Source: an uncultured Clostridia bacterium
GTDB taxonomy: Bacteria; Bacillota; Clostridia; Christensenellales; Borkfalkiaceae
Assembly (NCBI GenBank): GCA_944343275.1
Contig: CALVMH010000014.1
Span: forward strand, 1 to 44,680
Direction of reading: 5' to 3'
Length of the DNA stretch: 44,680 bases
Below are positions 32,822 through 43,389 of the stretch, in pieces. Under the pieces are notes generated by a model. The model saw only the letters and a list, made by a program, of their open reading frames with translations, was not told the DNA's origin and searched no databases. Within the stretch, counting starts at the first letter, position 1. Each line of letters starts with the position of its first letter. Position numbers and translations under genes: made by a program.

Positions 32822-33468
32822 TAGAGGAATTGTATTACCTGTTGGACATTCTGCTTGCGGTGGTGCTGGGGTTTGCGATCGGGTACGAGCGGAAGCTGCG
32901 TTATAAGGAGGCGGGCATCCGCACGCACACCATCGTGTGCGCGGGGAGCGCGCTCATCATGGTGGTGTCCAAATACGGCTTCGGGGACAGTATCGAGGCG
33001 GACGCCTCGCGCGTGGCGGCACAGATCGTCTCGGGGATCGGCTTTTTGGGCGCGGGCATCATCATCTACCGCAAGCACGAGATTCACGGACTGACGACGG
33101 CAGCGGGCGTGTGGGCGACGTCGGGCGTGGGGATGGCAGCGGGCGCGGGACTGCATATCGTGGCGGCAGGTGCGACGGTCGTACTCATCGGGGTACAGTG
33201 CATCTTCCACATCAAGTGCAAGTTTTTTCAGACGAAGAAGTATTTTCAGGTGAAGATCGTGTTCACGAGCGACGGGTCTGCGAACGACACCATCAAGGAG
33301 CTCTTTCAGACGGACCGCTTCAACCGCCTCGTCATCGAGCGCAAGGGCGGGGAGACGGTGTACCACGCGACCCTCAACACGGACAAAGAGTACTCTTCGC
33401 AGCGGCTCACGGAGATCATGGCGGAGCATCCCTTTATCCGTTCCATTGAACGCTGCGACGAAGATTGA
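32818..33468 (+). CDS. MgtC/SapB-family membrane protein
   Basis: The 216-residue protein has the MgtC family N-terminal membrane domain: VVLGFAIGYERKLRYKEAGIRTHTIVCAGSAL split over residues 16-47, then IVSGIGFLGAGIIIYR and GLTTAAGVWATSGVGMAAGAG. A soluble C-terminal domain (about 140-216) looks ACT-like. MgtC proteins are linked to magnesium limitation, acid tolerance and, in Salmonella, control of the ATP synthase; the biochemical role is unsettled. Its ATG overlaps the esterase stop (ATGA), so it is formally the last gene of the glycan operon, which is an odd place for it. Confidence 0.92.
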   Translation: MIEELYYLLDILLAVVLGFAIGYERKLRYKEAGIRTHTIVCAGSALIMVVSKYGFGDSIEADASRVAAQIVSGIGFLGAGIIIYRKHEIHGLTTAAGVWATSGVGMAAGAGLHIVAAGATVVLIGVQCIFHIKCKFFQTKKYFQVKIVFTSDGSANDTIKELFQTDRFNRLVIERKGGETVYHATLNTDKEYSSQRLTEIMAEHPFIRSIERCDED

Positions 33469-33484
33469 CATTTCATCGAAACGC

Positions 33485-33518
33485 AAAAAAGAGAAGCGAA
33501 CAAGCGCTTCTCTTTTTT
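33485..33518. terminator. Bidirectional terminator closing the glycan operon
   Basis: An A-tract, GAGAAGCG, six-base loop, CGCTTCTC and six T form a strong symmetrical terminator. It serves the rightward operon and the leftward glycerophosphodiesterase gene that ends at 33565. Confidence 0.95.
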
Positions 33519-33564
33519 GCAAAGCGGGATGTATCGGTGGTTTTGCGTTGTGGCGGCGGGGAGG

Positions 33565-34308
33565 TTACGGGCGGAAGCCTTCGAAAATGACGTTGTCGGC
33601 GTATTGCATGACGCGCGCCATCTCCTCGGCGGAGCGCACCGTCCACGCAAGTTTGGCGCCCCGATAGGCGGCGAGTTTTTTCGATGGATAGTTCTCGCAG
33701 AAGTAACTCAGGAAGTCAAGTTTTTTTGCCGCCTGCATGCAGACGACGGGCAGCAGTTTCGCCTTCACCCGCCAAAGAAGAGAGCCGTGAAAATCCTCTT
33801 TGGTATACTGCTTGTCGATGCCGAGCATGCCGCACGCAATGTCCGGGCACAGTTTTTTGTATGCCTTCGGATAGGCGGGCTGAAAGGACTGTACGGCATA
33901 TTCGAGGGCGGGGAAGCGGGCGGTTTCTTCGTGAACGGCGCGGGCGATCTCTTCTCCCGTGACGTGCGGCATATCCTTGATTTCCAGCAGCAGCGGAACG
34001 CGCCCCGCGATCGTTTCAAGGAATTCCGAAAAGAGCGGGATGCGTTCTCCCGTTCCTGCAAGACGCAGTTCTTTCAGGGCGTCGTAGGGAAAGGCGGAAA
34101 CGGCTCCGGAGCCGTCCGTCATCCTGTCCACGGTGTCGTCGTGAAAGACGACGAGCCGTTTGTCTTTCGTAAACCGCACGTCCGTCTCCACGGGATAGCC
34201 GCATGCTGCGGCGGCTTCGAATGCGGCAAGACTGTTTTCGGGGCGCGTTTCGTCGTGCAGCCCGCGGTGGGCAATGGGGCGGGTCTTCAAAAAAGCGGGG
34301 ATATTCAT
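33565..34308 (-). CDS. Glycerophosphodiester phosphodiesterase
   Basis: The 247-residue TIM-barrel enzyme hydrolyses glycerophosphodiesters to glycerol 3-phosphate and an alcohol. Catalytic and metal residues are visible: His14 in PIAHRG, Glu41 and Asp43 in PVETDV, His56 in VVFHDD, and LLLEIKD later. No signal peptide is present. Two in-frame ATG codons exist (34314 and 34308). There is no ribosome binding site, and the -10 element ends at 34315, which places the transcript start at about 34308. A leaderless mRNA starting at the second ATG is the best reading. It is divergent from lepA. Confidence 0.92.
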   Translation of the reverse strand: MNIPAFLKTRPIAHRGLHDETRPENSLAAFEAAAACGYPVETDVRFTKDKRLVVFHDDTVDRMTDGSGAVSAFPYDALKELRLAGTGERIPLFSEFLETIAGRVPLLLEIKDMPHVTGEEIARAVHEETARFPALEYAVQSFQPAYPKAYKKLCPDIACGMLGIDKQYTKEDFHGSLLWRVKAKLLPVVCMQAAKKLDFLSYFCENYPSKKLAAYRGAKLAWTVRSAEEMARVMQYADNVIFEGFRP

Positions 34309-34314
34309 GCACAT

Positions 34315-34343
34315 ATTGTAGCAAATTTGCGCGGAAAATGCAA
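34315..34343 (-). promoter_or_regulatory. Promoter of the glycerophosphodiesterase gene
   Basis: On the minus strand TTGCAT (34343-34338), 17 bases and TACAAT (34320-34315) form a good promoter abutting the coding region. It is back to back with the lepA promoter, with six bases between their -35 elements. Confidence 0.75.
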
Positions 34344-34349
34344 TAGCGG

Positions 34350-34378
34350 TTGCAAAAATTTCTACGATCCGTTATAAT
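34350..34378 (+). promoter_or_regulatory. Promoter of lepA-MGMT-hemW
   Basis: TTGCAA (34350-34355), 17 bases and TATAAT (34373-34378) give a leader of about 32 bases before the lepA ATG. Confidence 0.85.
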
Positions 34379-34416
34379 AAGATAGAAAAAGTTGCCCGAA
34401 GGGAAGTCGGAACAGC

Positions 34417-36231
34417 ATGGCAAAGGCAAGCAAGTATTTACGCAATTTCTGTATCATCGCCCATATCGATCATGGCAAGAGCACCATTGCCGACCGCATC
34501 ATGGAACTCACGGGACAGGTGAGCAAGCGGGACATGGAGGAACAGCTCCTCGACTCCATGGACATCGAACGCGAACGGGGCATTACCATCAAGCTGACCC
34601 CTGTCAGGATGTTTTATACGGCGCTCGACGGGAACGAGTATGAACTCAACCTCATCGACACGCCGGGGCACGTGGACTTCACCTATGAGGTGAGCCGTTC
34701 GCTCGCCGCGTGCGAGGGCGCGCTCGTCGTCGTGGACGCCACGCAGGGCGTGGAGGCGCAGACGCTCGCCAATGTCTATCTTGCCCTCGAAAACAATCTG
34801 GAGATCGTGCCCGTCATCAACAAGATCGATCTTCCTTCCGCACGCATTGAAGAGACCAAAGCGGAGATCGAGGACGTCATCGGGCTGGACGCCGCCGAGG
34901 CACCCTGCGTCTCCGCGAAGGAGGGGACGAACATCCGCGACATTCTCGAAGCGGTGGTCAAATGCGTGCCTCCGCCCGAAGGGGACACGGACGATCCGCT
35001 GCGCGCGCTCATTTTTGACAGTTATTACGATAACTACAAGGGCGTCATCCTCTTTGTGCGCATCCGCGACGGAAAGGTGAAGGTGGGGGACAGGATCAAA
35101 GCGTTCCTCTCCGAGCGCACCTATGACGTCACCGAAGTCGGGGCATTCTCTCCCCGTTTGCAGCCCAAGAACGAGCTTGCGGCGGGCGAGGTCGGATACA
35201 TCGCCGCCAGCATCAAATCCATCGAGGATGTGGAGGTGGGGGATACGGTCACCTTTGCCGACCGTCCCGCCGCCGCACCGCTTCCGGGATATAAAAAGGT
35301 GCAGCCCGTCGTCTTTTGCGGCATTTACCCGTTGGACGGCAGCAAGTTCAACGACTTGAAGGACGCCATCCTGAAATTGAAGCTCAACGATGCGGCGCTC
35401 ACCTTCGAACCGGACAATTCCGTTGCGCTCGGCTTTGGCTTCCGCTGCGGCTTTTTGGGGCTGCTGCACATGGAGATCGTGCAGGAGCGCATCGAGCGGG
35501 AGTTCGGTCTCGACATCATCACGACCGCGCCCTCCGTCTCCTATCTCGTACACAAGACGGACGGGGAGGTCTTTCATGTAGACAATCCCTCACACCTTCC
35601 GCCTGCCGCGGAGATCGAATTTATGGAAGAGCCCATCGTCAGGGCGGAGGTGTATACGCCGCCCGAATATGTCGGCGCTATCATGGAACTTTGTCAGGAC
35701 AAGCGGGGCGTCTATAAAAATATGACCTATCTCGACGCGCGCCGCGTTCGCCTCGATTACCTTCTTCCGCTCAACGAGATCGTCTACGATTTCTTCGATG
35801 AACTCAAAAGCAGAACAAAGGGGTATGCGAGTTTCGACTACGAACTTGCAGGTTATCAGCGCAGCAAATTGGTCAAGCTCGACATTCTCTTGAACGGTGA
35901 GGCGTGCGACGCGCTCTCCACCATCGTGCACGAGGATCACGCCTACAAGCGGGGCAGGATGCTCGCCGAGAACCTAAAAGACGCCATTCCCCGCCAGCTG
36001 TTTGAAATTCCCATTCAGGCGGCGGTGGGCGGAAAGATCATCGCCCGCGAGACGGTGAAGGCGGTGAGAAAAGATGTCCTTGCCAAGTGCTACGGCGGCG
36101 ACATCACCCGCAAGAAAAAGCTCCTCGAAAAGCAGAAAGAGGGCAAAAAGCGCATGCGGCAGGTGGGCACGGTGGAGGTCCCTTCCGAAGTATTCATGGA
36201 GATCTTAAAGACCAATAAAGACAGAAAATAG
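34417..36231 (+). CDS. lepA: Elongation factor 4 (ribosome back-translocase GTPase)
   Basis: The 604-residue translation GTPase has G1 AHIDHGKST (15-23), switch segment [10 protein letters not shown]3 DTPGHVDF, G4 NKIDLP, the EF-G-like domains II, III and V, and the LepA-specific C-terminal domain ending in lysine-rich [19 protein letters not shown] within the last 40 residues. It binds stalled or mispositioned ribosomes and affects translation under stress. The length is typical (about 600). It starts the operon with MGMT and hemW; the lepA-hemW neighbourhood is widespread in Bacillota. Confidence 0.98.
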   Translation: MAKASKYLRNFCIIAHIDHGKSTIADRIMELTGQVSKRDMEEQLLDSMDIERERGITIKLTPVRMFYTALDGNEYELNLIDTPGHVDFTYEVSRSLAACEGALVVVDATQGVEAQTLANVYLALENNLEIVPVINKIDLPSARIEETKAEIEDVIGLDAAEAPCVSAKEGTNIRDILEAVVKCVPPPEGDTDDPLRALIFDSYYDNYKGVILFVRIRDGKVKVGDRIKAFLSERTYDVTEVGAFSPRLQPKNELAAGEVGYIAASIKSIEDVEVGDTVTFADRPAAAPLPGYKKVQPVVFCGIYPLDGSKFNDLKDAILKLKLNDAALTFEPDNSVALGFGFRCGFLGLLHMEIVQERIEREFGLDIITTAPSVSYLVHKTDGEVFHVDNPSHLPPAAEIEFMEEPIVRAEVYTPPEYVGAIMELCQDKRGVYKNMTYLDARRVRLDYLLPLNEIVYDFFDELKSRTKGYASFDYELAGYQRSKLVKLDILLNGEACDALSTIVHEDHAYKRGRMLAENLKDAIPRQLFEIPIQAAVGGKIIARETVKAVRKDVLAKCYGGDITRKKKLLEKQKEGKKRMRQVGTVEVPSEVFMEILKTNKDRK

Positions 36232-36238
36232 GGGGACC

Positions 36239-36598
36239 ATGTCCGTGAGTGAGCAAAAAAAACTGCAAATGCAGGCAACCATGTCCGAAGTTGGACATGG
36301 TCTGTTCGGGCGGGTCTACGACTATGTAAGGCGTGTTCCCGCAGGGCGCGTCGTCACCTACGGGCAAGTGGCGGCGGCGGTCGGCGCGCCCCGCTGCGCA
36401 AGGCAGGTGGGCTGGGCGCTGCACGTCAATCCGCAGCCGGGCGTCATTCCCTGTCACCGCGTGGTCAACCGCGAGGGGCGGCTCGCGCCCGCGTTCGCCT
36501 TCGGCGGCACGGACGCGCAGGCGCACCTTTTGGAGGCGGAGGGCGTAGCCGTTCACGACGGGTACGTCGACCTCAACGCCTATCTTTGGAGAGAGTAA
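36239..36598 (+). CDS. Single-domain MGMT-family DNA alkyl-repair protein
   Basis: The 119-residue protein corresponds only to the C-terminal DNA-binding and active-site domain of O6-methylguanine-DNA methyltransferase. The PCHR motif (Cys72 in VIPCHRVV) is intact, unlike ATL proteins, which usually carry Trp at that position, so alkyl transfer is possible. Other family features are YGQVAAAVG and the Arg finger in CARQVGWAL. The GTG/ATG choice is clear: ATG at 36239 is preceded by AGGGGGACC, and it begins 7 bases after lepA. A second in-frame ATG at 36281 lies within a palindrome and would remove 14 residues. Confidence 0.88.
   Translation: MSVSEQKKLQMQATMSEVGHGLFGRVYDYVRRVPAGRVVTYGQVAAAVGAPRCARQVGWALHVNPQPGVIPCHRVVNREGRLAPAFAFGGTDAQAHLLEAEGVAVHDGYVDLNAYLWRE
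36278..36301. repeat. Perfect inverted repeat at the start of the MGMT gene
   Basis: ACCATGTCC (36278-36286) and GGACATGGT (36293-36301) are separated by GAAGTT. The same 9-mer occurs again at 36237-36245, over the start codon. Confidence 0.85.
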
Positions 36599-36599
36599 C

Positions 36600-37709
36600 A
36601 TGGCAGGTATCTATCTTCACATTCCCTTCTGCAAGCAAAAGTGCCGCTATTGCGACTTTGTGTCCTTCGCGGGAAAAGAGGACGTCGCCGAGGCGTATAT
36701 GGCGTGCCTTTTGAAGGAGATCGAGCTGCGCGGTAAGGAGCTTTCTGGCAGGACATTCGACACCGTCTATTTCGGCGGAGGGACGCCCTCCGTCGTCGAT
36801 CCCAAATATATTTACGCCGCCATGCGGCAGATCAAAAAATGTTTCCGGCTCTCCGCCCGCCCCGAGGTGACCATTGAGGTCAACCCCGGCACGGTGAGCG
36901 AGCAGAAGATCGCCATGTACAAGCGTGCGGGCATCAACCGCTTTTCGGTCGGGCTGCAAACCGCCATCGACGCGCAGCTTGCAGACCTCGGACGCGTCCA
37001 CACCGTGCGTGACTACCTCTACTGCGCTTCGCTGCTGCGGGGAGAAAATTTTTCTGCGGACGTCATGATCGGCATCAAGGGACAGACGCGGGACGACCTT
37101 CAAAAGACCATCGAGGTGGCGGTGGGGAGCGGGGCAAAACACATCTCCATGTATGCGCTGCAGCCGGAGGACGGCACCCCCGTCTATACCGATTATCTGA
37201 ACGGGGAATTGCCCGACGACGATGAGGTCGCCGCGCTCTACGACTTCGGGCGGGAGCTGCTTGCGCGGAAGGGCTATGCGCGCTATGAAGTGAGCAACTT
37301 CTGCAAGAAGGGATGCGAAAGCCGACACAACCTCAATTATTGGCGGCGGGGCGAATATGTGGGGCTGGGCGTTGCGGCAAGTTCCTTCTTTGCGGGCAGA
37401 CGGCTCCTCAACACCACCGACCTCGACGAATACATGAAGTGCACCCTTTCGGGCTTTTTTCCCGTTATCGACAGCGAGGAGGTCTCCGTGCAGGAGGCGA
37501 AGTTCGAGTTCGTCATGCTGGGGCTGCGCACCGTGTACGGCGTGAGCGGGAGGCGGTACAAAGAGCAGTTCGGCAGCGATTGGACGGAGGATTTTGCTGC
37601 GGCGTACAAGCGCACGCGGCAGTATCTCGAAACGCAGGACGATGTCACCCGCATCCGGGACGAATACCTCTTCGTGCAGAACAAAATTTTATCGGAATAT
37701 GCTCCGTGA
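36600..37709 (+). CDS. hemW: Radical SAM heme chaperone HemW
   Basis: The 369-residue protein has the radical SAM cluster motif CKQKCRYC (Cys11, 15, 18) in the HemW-type N-terminus IYLHIPFCKQKCRYCDF, the FGGGTPS SAM loop, and the C-terminal HemN-like region. HemW inserts heme into respiratory enzymes and was long misnamed oxygen-independent coproporphyrinogen oxidase. The HNLNYWRRGEYVGLG segment is typical. GGAGAG lies before the ATG, which follows the MGMT stop directly. It is the last gene of the lepA operon. Confidence 0.95.
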   Translation: MAGIYLHIPFCKQKCRYCDFVSFAGKEDVAEAYMACLLKEIELRGKELSGRTFDTVYFGGGTPSVVDPKYIYAAMRQIKKCFRLSARPEVTIEVNPGTVSEQKIAMYKRAGINRFSVGLQTAIDAQLADLGRVHTVRDYLYCASLLRGENFSADVMIGIKGQTRDDLQKTIEVAVGSGAKHISMYALQPEDGTPVYTDYLNGELPDDDEVAALYDFGRELLARKGYARYEVSNFCKKGCESRHNLNYWRRGEYVGLGVAASSFFAGRRLLNTTDLDEYMKCTLSGFFPVIDSEEVSVQEAKFEFVMLGLRTVYGVSGRRYKEQFGSDWTEDFAAAYKRTRQYLETQDDVTRIRDEYLFVQNKILSEYAP

Positions 37710-37721
37710 CGGCAAAACAAC

Positions 37722-37759
37722 CAGCGGCGCGGCGCCTCTTTGGAGGCGCCGCGCCGCTG
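37722..37759. terminator. 17-bp perfect hairpin between converging genes
   Basis: A perfect 17-bp GC-rich stem with loop TTTG (arms 37722-37738 and 37743-37759) lies between the hemW stop and the stop of the leftward gene at 37772. The T-rich stretch TTGTTTTG follows it only on the minus strand, so termination is best supported leftward. Confidence 0.75.
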
Positions 37760-37771
37760 ATATCTTGTGTT

Positions 37772-38626
37772 TCACCAAAGTTTTAAGGGGTCAAATCCGA
37801 ACACCTGCACCACTTCGAACAGGTCGCTGCGGGCGATGTCCTGCGGGGCGCACAGCGGTCCGCCGTTGGAGTCGACGTCGTAACCGTAGTAGTGAAACGC
37901 CTGCCATACCAGATGGGAACAATGCGTCTCCTGCGGCGTTTCACCCTGGTCTTTGGGCGAAAAGAAGCCGACGAACAGCGAATAGGGGATGTTGTACAGC
38001 CTCTCCCGCGCGGTATCGGCAATGGCAGCGCGCTCCTCGGCGGTCGCGTCTTTGAGGCGCAGTACCATAAAATTCGTGCCGTAGCGGAACCAATTATCTC
38101 CGAAGGTGGTCAGGATGCTGGGAGTGCCCAGCGAGACGGATTCCAGCAGCGTGCCCGTCTTCGGTTCGATGACGAGGGCGGCGTGACCGTTCCGCCAGCC
38201 GAAGCTGTGGCAGGTGGAAGTCAACAGCACGTCTCCTTTTTCCAGAGGGGCGATGGGCGCGCGGTAGCTCCTGTCAGCAAAGATGTCCCGCTTGGTCGTG
38301 ATGGCGACTTCCTCGTGCGTGATCGCGCCTTCATAGAAGAGTGCGTCCTGAAAAGCAAGGATGCGTTCATCCTCTCCCTGCAGCGCTTCGAGGGCGCTTC
38401 TTCCGAGCCCCGTCTGCAAATAGAGCGTCTCGAAGTCCTCGTCCGTCCACGTCTCTTTTGCAAGAACGGGCGTGATGTCTTCGCGCGCATAGGAGGGCAG
38501 GATGCGGGCGCTTGCATCGACGGCAGCGTCCGCAATGAGCAGCGCGGAGGAAAGCAGCGCGGCGAATGCGATGATGCCGAACAGGACGGCAAGTAAAACG
38601 AAGCCGATCCGCCGCAGAATTTTCAT
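37772..38626 (-). CDS. Membrane-anchored papain-like (YiiX/NlpC-type) cysteine hydrolase
   Basis: The 284-residue protein has an N-terminal membrane helix (about 8-32) and a C-terminal permuted papain-like domain. GDVLLTSTCHSFGWRNGHAALV carries the likely catalytic His148, and THCSHLVWQAFHYYG the likely nucleophile Cys236. FGWRNGHAALVIEP with GTLLES is the typical YiiX/YebB arrangement, in which His precedes Cys. Relatives cleave amide or ester bonds in wall peptides or lipids; the substrate here is unknown. The catalytic domain should face outward. AGGAGGG supports the ATG at 38626 over an earlier TTG. Stem-loop termination is downstream. Confidence 0.82.
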   Translation of the reverse strand: MKILRRIGFVLLAVLFGIIAFAALLSSALLIADAAVDASARILPSYAREDITPVLAKETWTDEDFETLYLQTGLGRSALEALQGEDERILAFQDALFYEGAITHEEVAITTKRDIFADRSYRAPIAPLEKGDVLLTSTCHSFGWRNGHAALVIEPKTGTLLESVSLGTPSILTTFGDNWFRYGTNFMVLRLKDATAEERAAIADTARERLYNIPYSLFVGFFSPKDQGETPQETHCSHLVWQAFHYYGYDVDSNGGPLCAPQDIARSDLFEVVQVFGFDPLKLW

Positions 38627-38658
38627 TGCGCATCCCTCCTTGGGTTCTTCTTCCAAGA

Positions 38659-38687
38659 AGTATATGCTTTTTTGGCGGCGCAGTCAA
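38659..38687 (-). promoter_or_regulatory. Promoter of the YiiX-like gene
   Basis: On the minus strand TTGACT (38687-38682), 17 bases and TATACT (38664-38659) form a near-consensus promoter with a leader of about 25 bases. Confidence 0.82.
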
Positions 38688-38725
38688 CCGAATTGCACGA
38701 AAATTGCGTGAAATCGCCGAAAAAA

Positions 38726-39367
38726 CTATCCCTCCCTGCGCGCGAGCACTTCGCCCGTGTCGGCATCCAGCAGGAGGGCGATGCACGTCTCGCCGTTCAG
38801 GACGGCGGCGTAATAGTAATTTTTATCGCGCCGCAGAAGGCGGATGCGGAATTCCCCGCAGAAGACGTTTTCGCGTTCCATGCGTCCGAGCGCCTCCCGT
38901 TCTTCGTGCACAAGGACGGACAGGGCGTCCTGCGGGGAGACGGTCTTTTCGCTTTTCACGCTCGTTGCCACGATCTCGTGCCGCGCTTCCCCCCAGACGA
39001 CGGTCAGGGCGATCTGTTCCTGCGGAAAGGCGTCCACGCCTTCGGAATAGCGGTATTCGCCGCTCACGGCGTCAAAAGACGCCTCGCCGCCGCCGTTCGG
39101 TGTGTAGACTTCCGCCTTTTGCGGAACGTCGCCCGTCGGAACAAGGCTGATCTCCACATAGTCGGTCATGGGACAGGCGATGCCGTCGTCCGCATAGGGA
39201 TATTCGCGGGAAACGCAGGCGAGGGTGAGCGTGAACGCTTCCGACTGCGCAAGAAAGAGGTCGGAACGGACTTCGGAGAGATGCCGCGTATAATCATAAG
39301 GGGCGCAGGCGGCGAGCAGCGGAACGATGCCCGCCATGAACAGGGTGCAAAGGGTGCGTTTTTTCAT
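38726..39367 (-). CDS. Small lipoprotein of unknown function
   Basis: The 213-residue protein has a lipobox LAAC (Cys21). A middle beta-rich region is followed by a C-terminal segment, NYYYAAVLNGETCIALLLDADTGEVL within the last 32 residues, that looks like a PepSY-type strand-turn-strand element. I cannot assign a function. No good ribosome binding site is visible upstream of the ATG. It lies upstream of, and on the same strand as, the papain-like hydrolase, which has its own promoter. Confidence 0.75.
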   Translation of the reverse strand: MKKRTLCTLFMAGIVPLLAACAPYDYTRHLSEVRSDLFLAQSEAFTLTLACVSREYPYADDGIACPMTDYVEISLVPTGDVPQKAEVYTPNGGGEASFDAVSGEYRYSEGVDAFPQEQIALTVVWGEARHEIVATSVKSEKTVSPQDALSVLVHEEREALGRMERENVFCGEFRIRLLRRDKNYYYAAVLNGETCIALLLDADTGEVLARREG

Positions 39368-39429
39368 GCTTTACTTGTATGCACCCGCGGAGAAGAAAAT
39401 GACTTTTCATATTTTTTTCCGCGATTTTG

Positions 39430-39458
39430 TTGCATTTTCCGCGCGTGTGTGCTAAAAT
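39430..39458 (+). promoter_or_regulatory. Promoter of the membrane protein-guaB unit
   Basis: TTGCAT (39430-39435), 17 bases and TAAAAT (39453-39458) predict a start near 39465, just before a strong hairpin. Confidence 0.8.
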
Positions 39459-39469
39459 AGACAAAACCA

Positions 39470-39499
39470 TTTCCGAAGGGGCATATCCCCTTGCGGAAA
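39470..39499 (+). other. 5'-terminal mRNA hairpin
   Basis: TTTCCGAAGGGG pairs with CCCCTT-G-CGGAAA in a 12-bp stem with one bulged G and loop CATAT. It would lie within a few bases of the transcript 5' end and could stabilise the mRNA or control initiation at 39521. Confidence 0.75.
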
Positions 39500-39520
39500 T
39501 GCCCTCCAACGATATTATTT

Positions 39521-41594
<2,074 letters not shown>

Positions 41595-41600
41595 AAGAAG

Positions 41601-41621
41601 AACGCCCGCACGGGCGTTTTT
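41601..41621 (+). terminator. Terminator or attenuator between guaB and guaA
   Basis: AACGCCC-GCAC-GGGCGTT is followed by four T. No clear promoter lies between it and guaA, so it probably trims rather than blocks guaA expression. Confidence 0.8.
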
Positions 41622-41651
41622 CCTATGCCTGTTTACAATCCGGAGAAAGAT

Positions 41652-43187
41652 ATGCAACATGAACGCGTGCTCGTCCTCGATTTCGGCGGACAGTACAATC
41701 AGCTCATCGCGCGCCGCGTGCGCGACCTCAAAGTCTATTGCGACTTAAAGCCCTGCGACATGACCGTCGAGGAGATCAGGGCATACGATCCCATCGGCAT
41801 CATTTTTACGGGGGGACCCAACAGCGTTTACGATGCGGTCTCGCCGCGGATCGATCCCGCCGTCCTCTCCCTCGGCATCCCCGTTCTGGGCATCTGTTAC
41901 GGCTGTCAGCTCATTGCCTTTACGCTGGGCGGGAAGGTGGAACATGCCGTCCAAAGCGAGTACGGCAAGCGGGAATTTTCCTTTATCCGCCGCAGCCCGC
42001 TCTCGGAGGGCATCCCCGAAAAGAGCGTGTGCTGGATGAGCCATACCGACCACGTCACCCGCGTTCCCGACGGGTTTGAGGTGCTTGCCTCTACCGAGAG
42101 CTGCCCCGTCACCGTCTACGGCAGCCGCGAGAAAAAAATTTACGGCGTGCAGTTCCATCCCGAAGTCGTGCATTCGCAGTATGGTAATACCATGCTGGAA
42201 AATTTCCTCTACGAAGTGTGCGGCGCAAAAGGGGATTGGACGATGGGCGGCTTTGTGGAGGAGCAAGTCGCAGCGCTCCGTCAAAAACTTGCGGGGAAAA
42301 AGGTGCTGTGCGCCATGTCGGGCGGAGTGGATTCCGCCGTCGCCGCTACCCTTGTGCACCGCGCTGTGGGAAGTTCGCTCACCTGCGTCTTTGTCGACCA
42401 CGGGCTTTTGCGTAAGGGCGAATCGGAAGAGGTCATGTCGGTGTTCCGTGACAGGCTTGGCATGAACCTTGTCAGAGCGGACGCGGGCGAGCGCTTTCTT
42501 ACGGCGCTTGCGGGGGTCTCCGAACCGGAGACAAAGCGCAAGATCATCGGCGCGGAATTTATCCGCGTGTTCGAGCAGGAGGCAAAAAAGATCGGCGCCG
42601 TCGATTTTTTGGTGCAGGGCACCATCTATCCCGACGTCATCGAAAGCGGGAAGGACAAGTCTGCCGTCATCAAGTCCCATCATAACGTGGGCGGGCTGCC
42701 ATCCGTCGTCGACTTCAAGGAGATCGTCGAGCCCCTGCGCGACCTCTTCAAGGACGAGGTGCGCAGGGTGGGCACCGAGCTGGGACTGCCCGATTCCGTC
42801 GTGCAGCGCCAACCCTTCCCGGGACCGGGGCTTGCCATCCGTATCATGGGCGAGGTCACGCGCGAAAAGCTGCAAACGCTGCGCGACGCAGATTTTATTT
42901 TCCGCGAGGAAGTGGCAAAGGCGGGGCTGAACCGTGAAATCTGGCAGTACTTCGCCGTCATCACCAATTCCAAGACGGTGGGGGTGCAGGGAGATTTCCG
43001 GACGTATGAGAATGTCATCGCCCTGCGCGCCGTCACCAGCGTGGACGCCATGACCGCGGATTGGGCGCGCATTCCCTACGACGTTCTGGAAACGATCTCC
43101 ACACGCATCACGAACGAGGTGCCGCACGCCAATCGCATCGTCTATGACATCACTTCCAAACCGCCGGCGACCATTGAATGGGAGTAA
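41652..43187 (+). CDS. guaA: Glutamine-hydrolysing GMP synthase
   Basis: The 511-residue enzyme converts XMP to GMP using glutamine and ATP. The N-terminal class I amidotransferase has Cys82 in LGICYGCQ and the partner His in GVQFHPEV. The ATP pyrophosphatase domain has the P-loop SGGVDS (from Ser223) and the dimerisation domain ends at ATIEWE. The ATG at 41652 follows CGGAGAAAG; an in-frame ATG at 41625 lies against the terminator. It follows guaB and works directly after it. Confidence 0.97.
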   Translation: MQHERVLVLDFGGQYNQLIARRVRDLKVYCDLKPCDMTVEEIRAYDPIGIIFTGGPNSVYDAVSPRIDPAVLSLGIPVLGICYGCQLIAFTLGGKVEHAVQSEYGKREFSFIRRSPLSEGIPEKSVCWMSHTDHVTRVPDGFEVLASTESCPVTVYGSREKKIYGVQFHPEVVHSQYGNTMLENFLYEVCGAKGDWTMGGFVEEQVAALRQKLAGKKVLCAMSGGVDSAVAATLVHRAVGSSLTCVFVDHGLLRKGESEEVMSVFRDRLGMNLVRADAGERFLTALAGVSEPETKRKIIGAEFIRVFEQEAKKIGAVDFLVQGTIYPDVIESGKDKSAVIKSHHNVGGLPSVVDFKEIVEPLRDLFKDEVRRVGTELGLPDSVVQRQPFPGPGLAIRIMGEVTREKLQTLRDADFIFREEVAKAGLNREIWQYFAVITNSKTVGVQGDFRTYENVIALRAVTSVDAMTADWARIPYDVLETISTRITNEVPHANRIVYDITSKPPATIEWE

Positions 43188-43190
43188 AAG

Positions 43191-43250
43191 GGTTCACACT
43201 TTTTTCCGCGAACTGACGCGGAAAAAAGCCGTGAGTTTGAAGAAAACCCA
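43191..43250 (+). ncRNA. Hairpin element, copy 1 (candidate structured RNA)
   Basis: GGTTCACAC, an 11-base arm TTTTTTCCGCG, loop AACTGA, the perfect complement CGCGGAAAAAA, then GCC-GTGA-G-TTTGA and a linker to ACCCA. TCAC in the 5' flank can pair with GTGA in the 3' flank as an outer helix. It shares loop, flanks and spacing with copy 2 but not the stem sequence. Confidence 0.55.
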
Positions 43251-43284
43251 ACAGTCGCCGATGGCTTTGTGTTCGGTTTTCCTC

Positions 43285-43322
43285 GATAGCGCGCAGATGG
43301 CAACAGTTTGGCGCGCGCTATC
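43285..43322 (+). other. Long dyad within the guaA intergenic region
   Basis: GATAGCGCGC (43285-43294) and GCGCGCTATC (43313-43322) are perfect inverted 10-mers around an 18-base loop. Shorter stems follow at 43339-43352 and 43351-43368. The whole 318-base gap from 43188 to 43505 is dense in potential structure. Confidence 0.6.
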
Positions 43323-43389
43323 TCACCTTTCCGTGTAAGCGCAAGTATGCGCAAAAGCGTGGTTTTGCTTGCGGACAAAATTGAGAGCA

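Noticed and set aside
43144-43338. 64-residue frame from the end of guaA into the structured gap
   Set aside because: It is an overlap of guaA in another frame continuing through hairpins, without a ribosome binding site.
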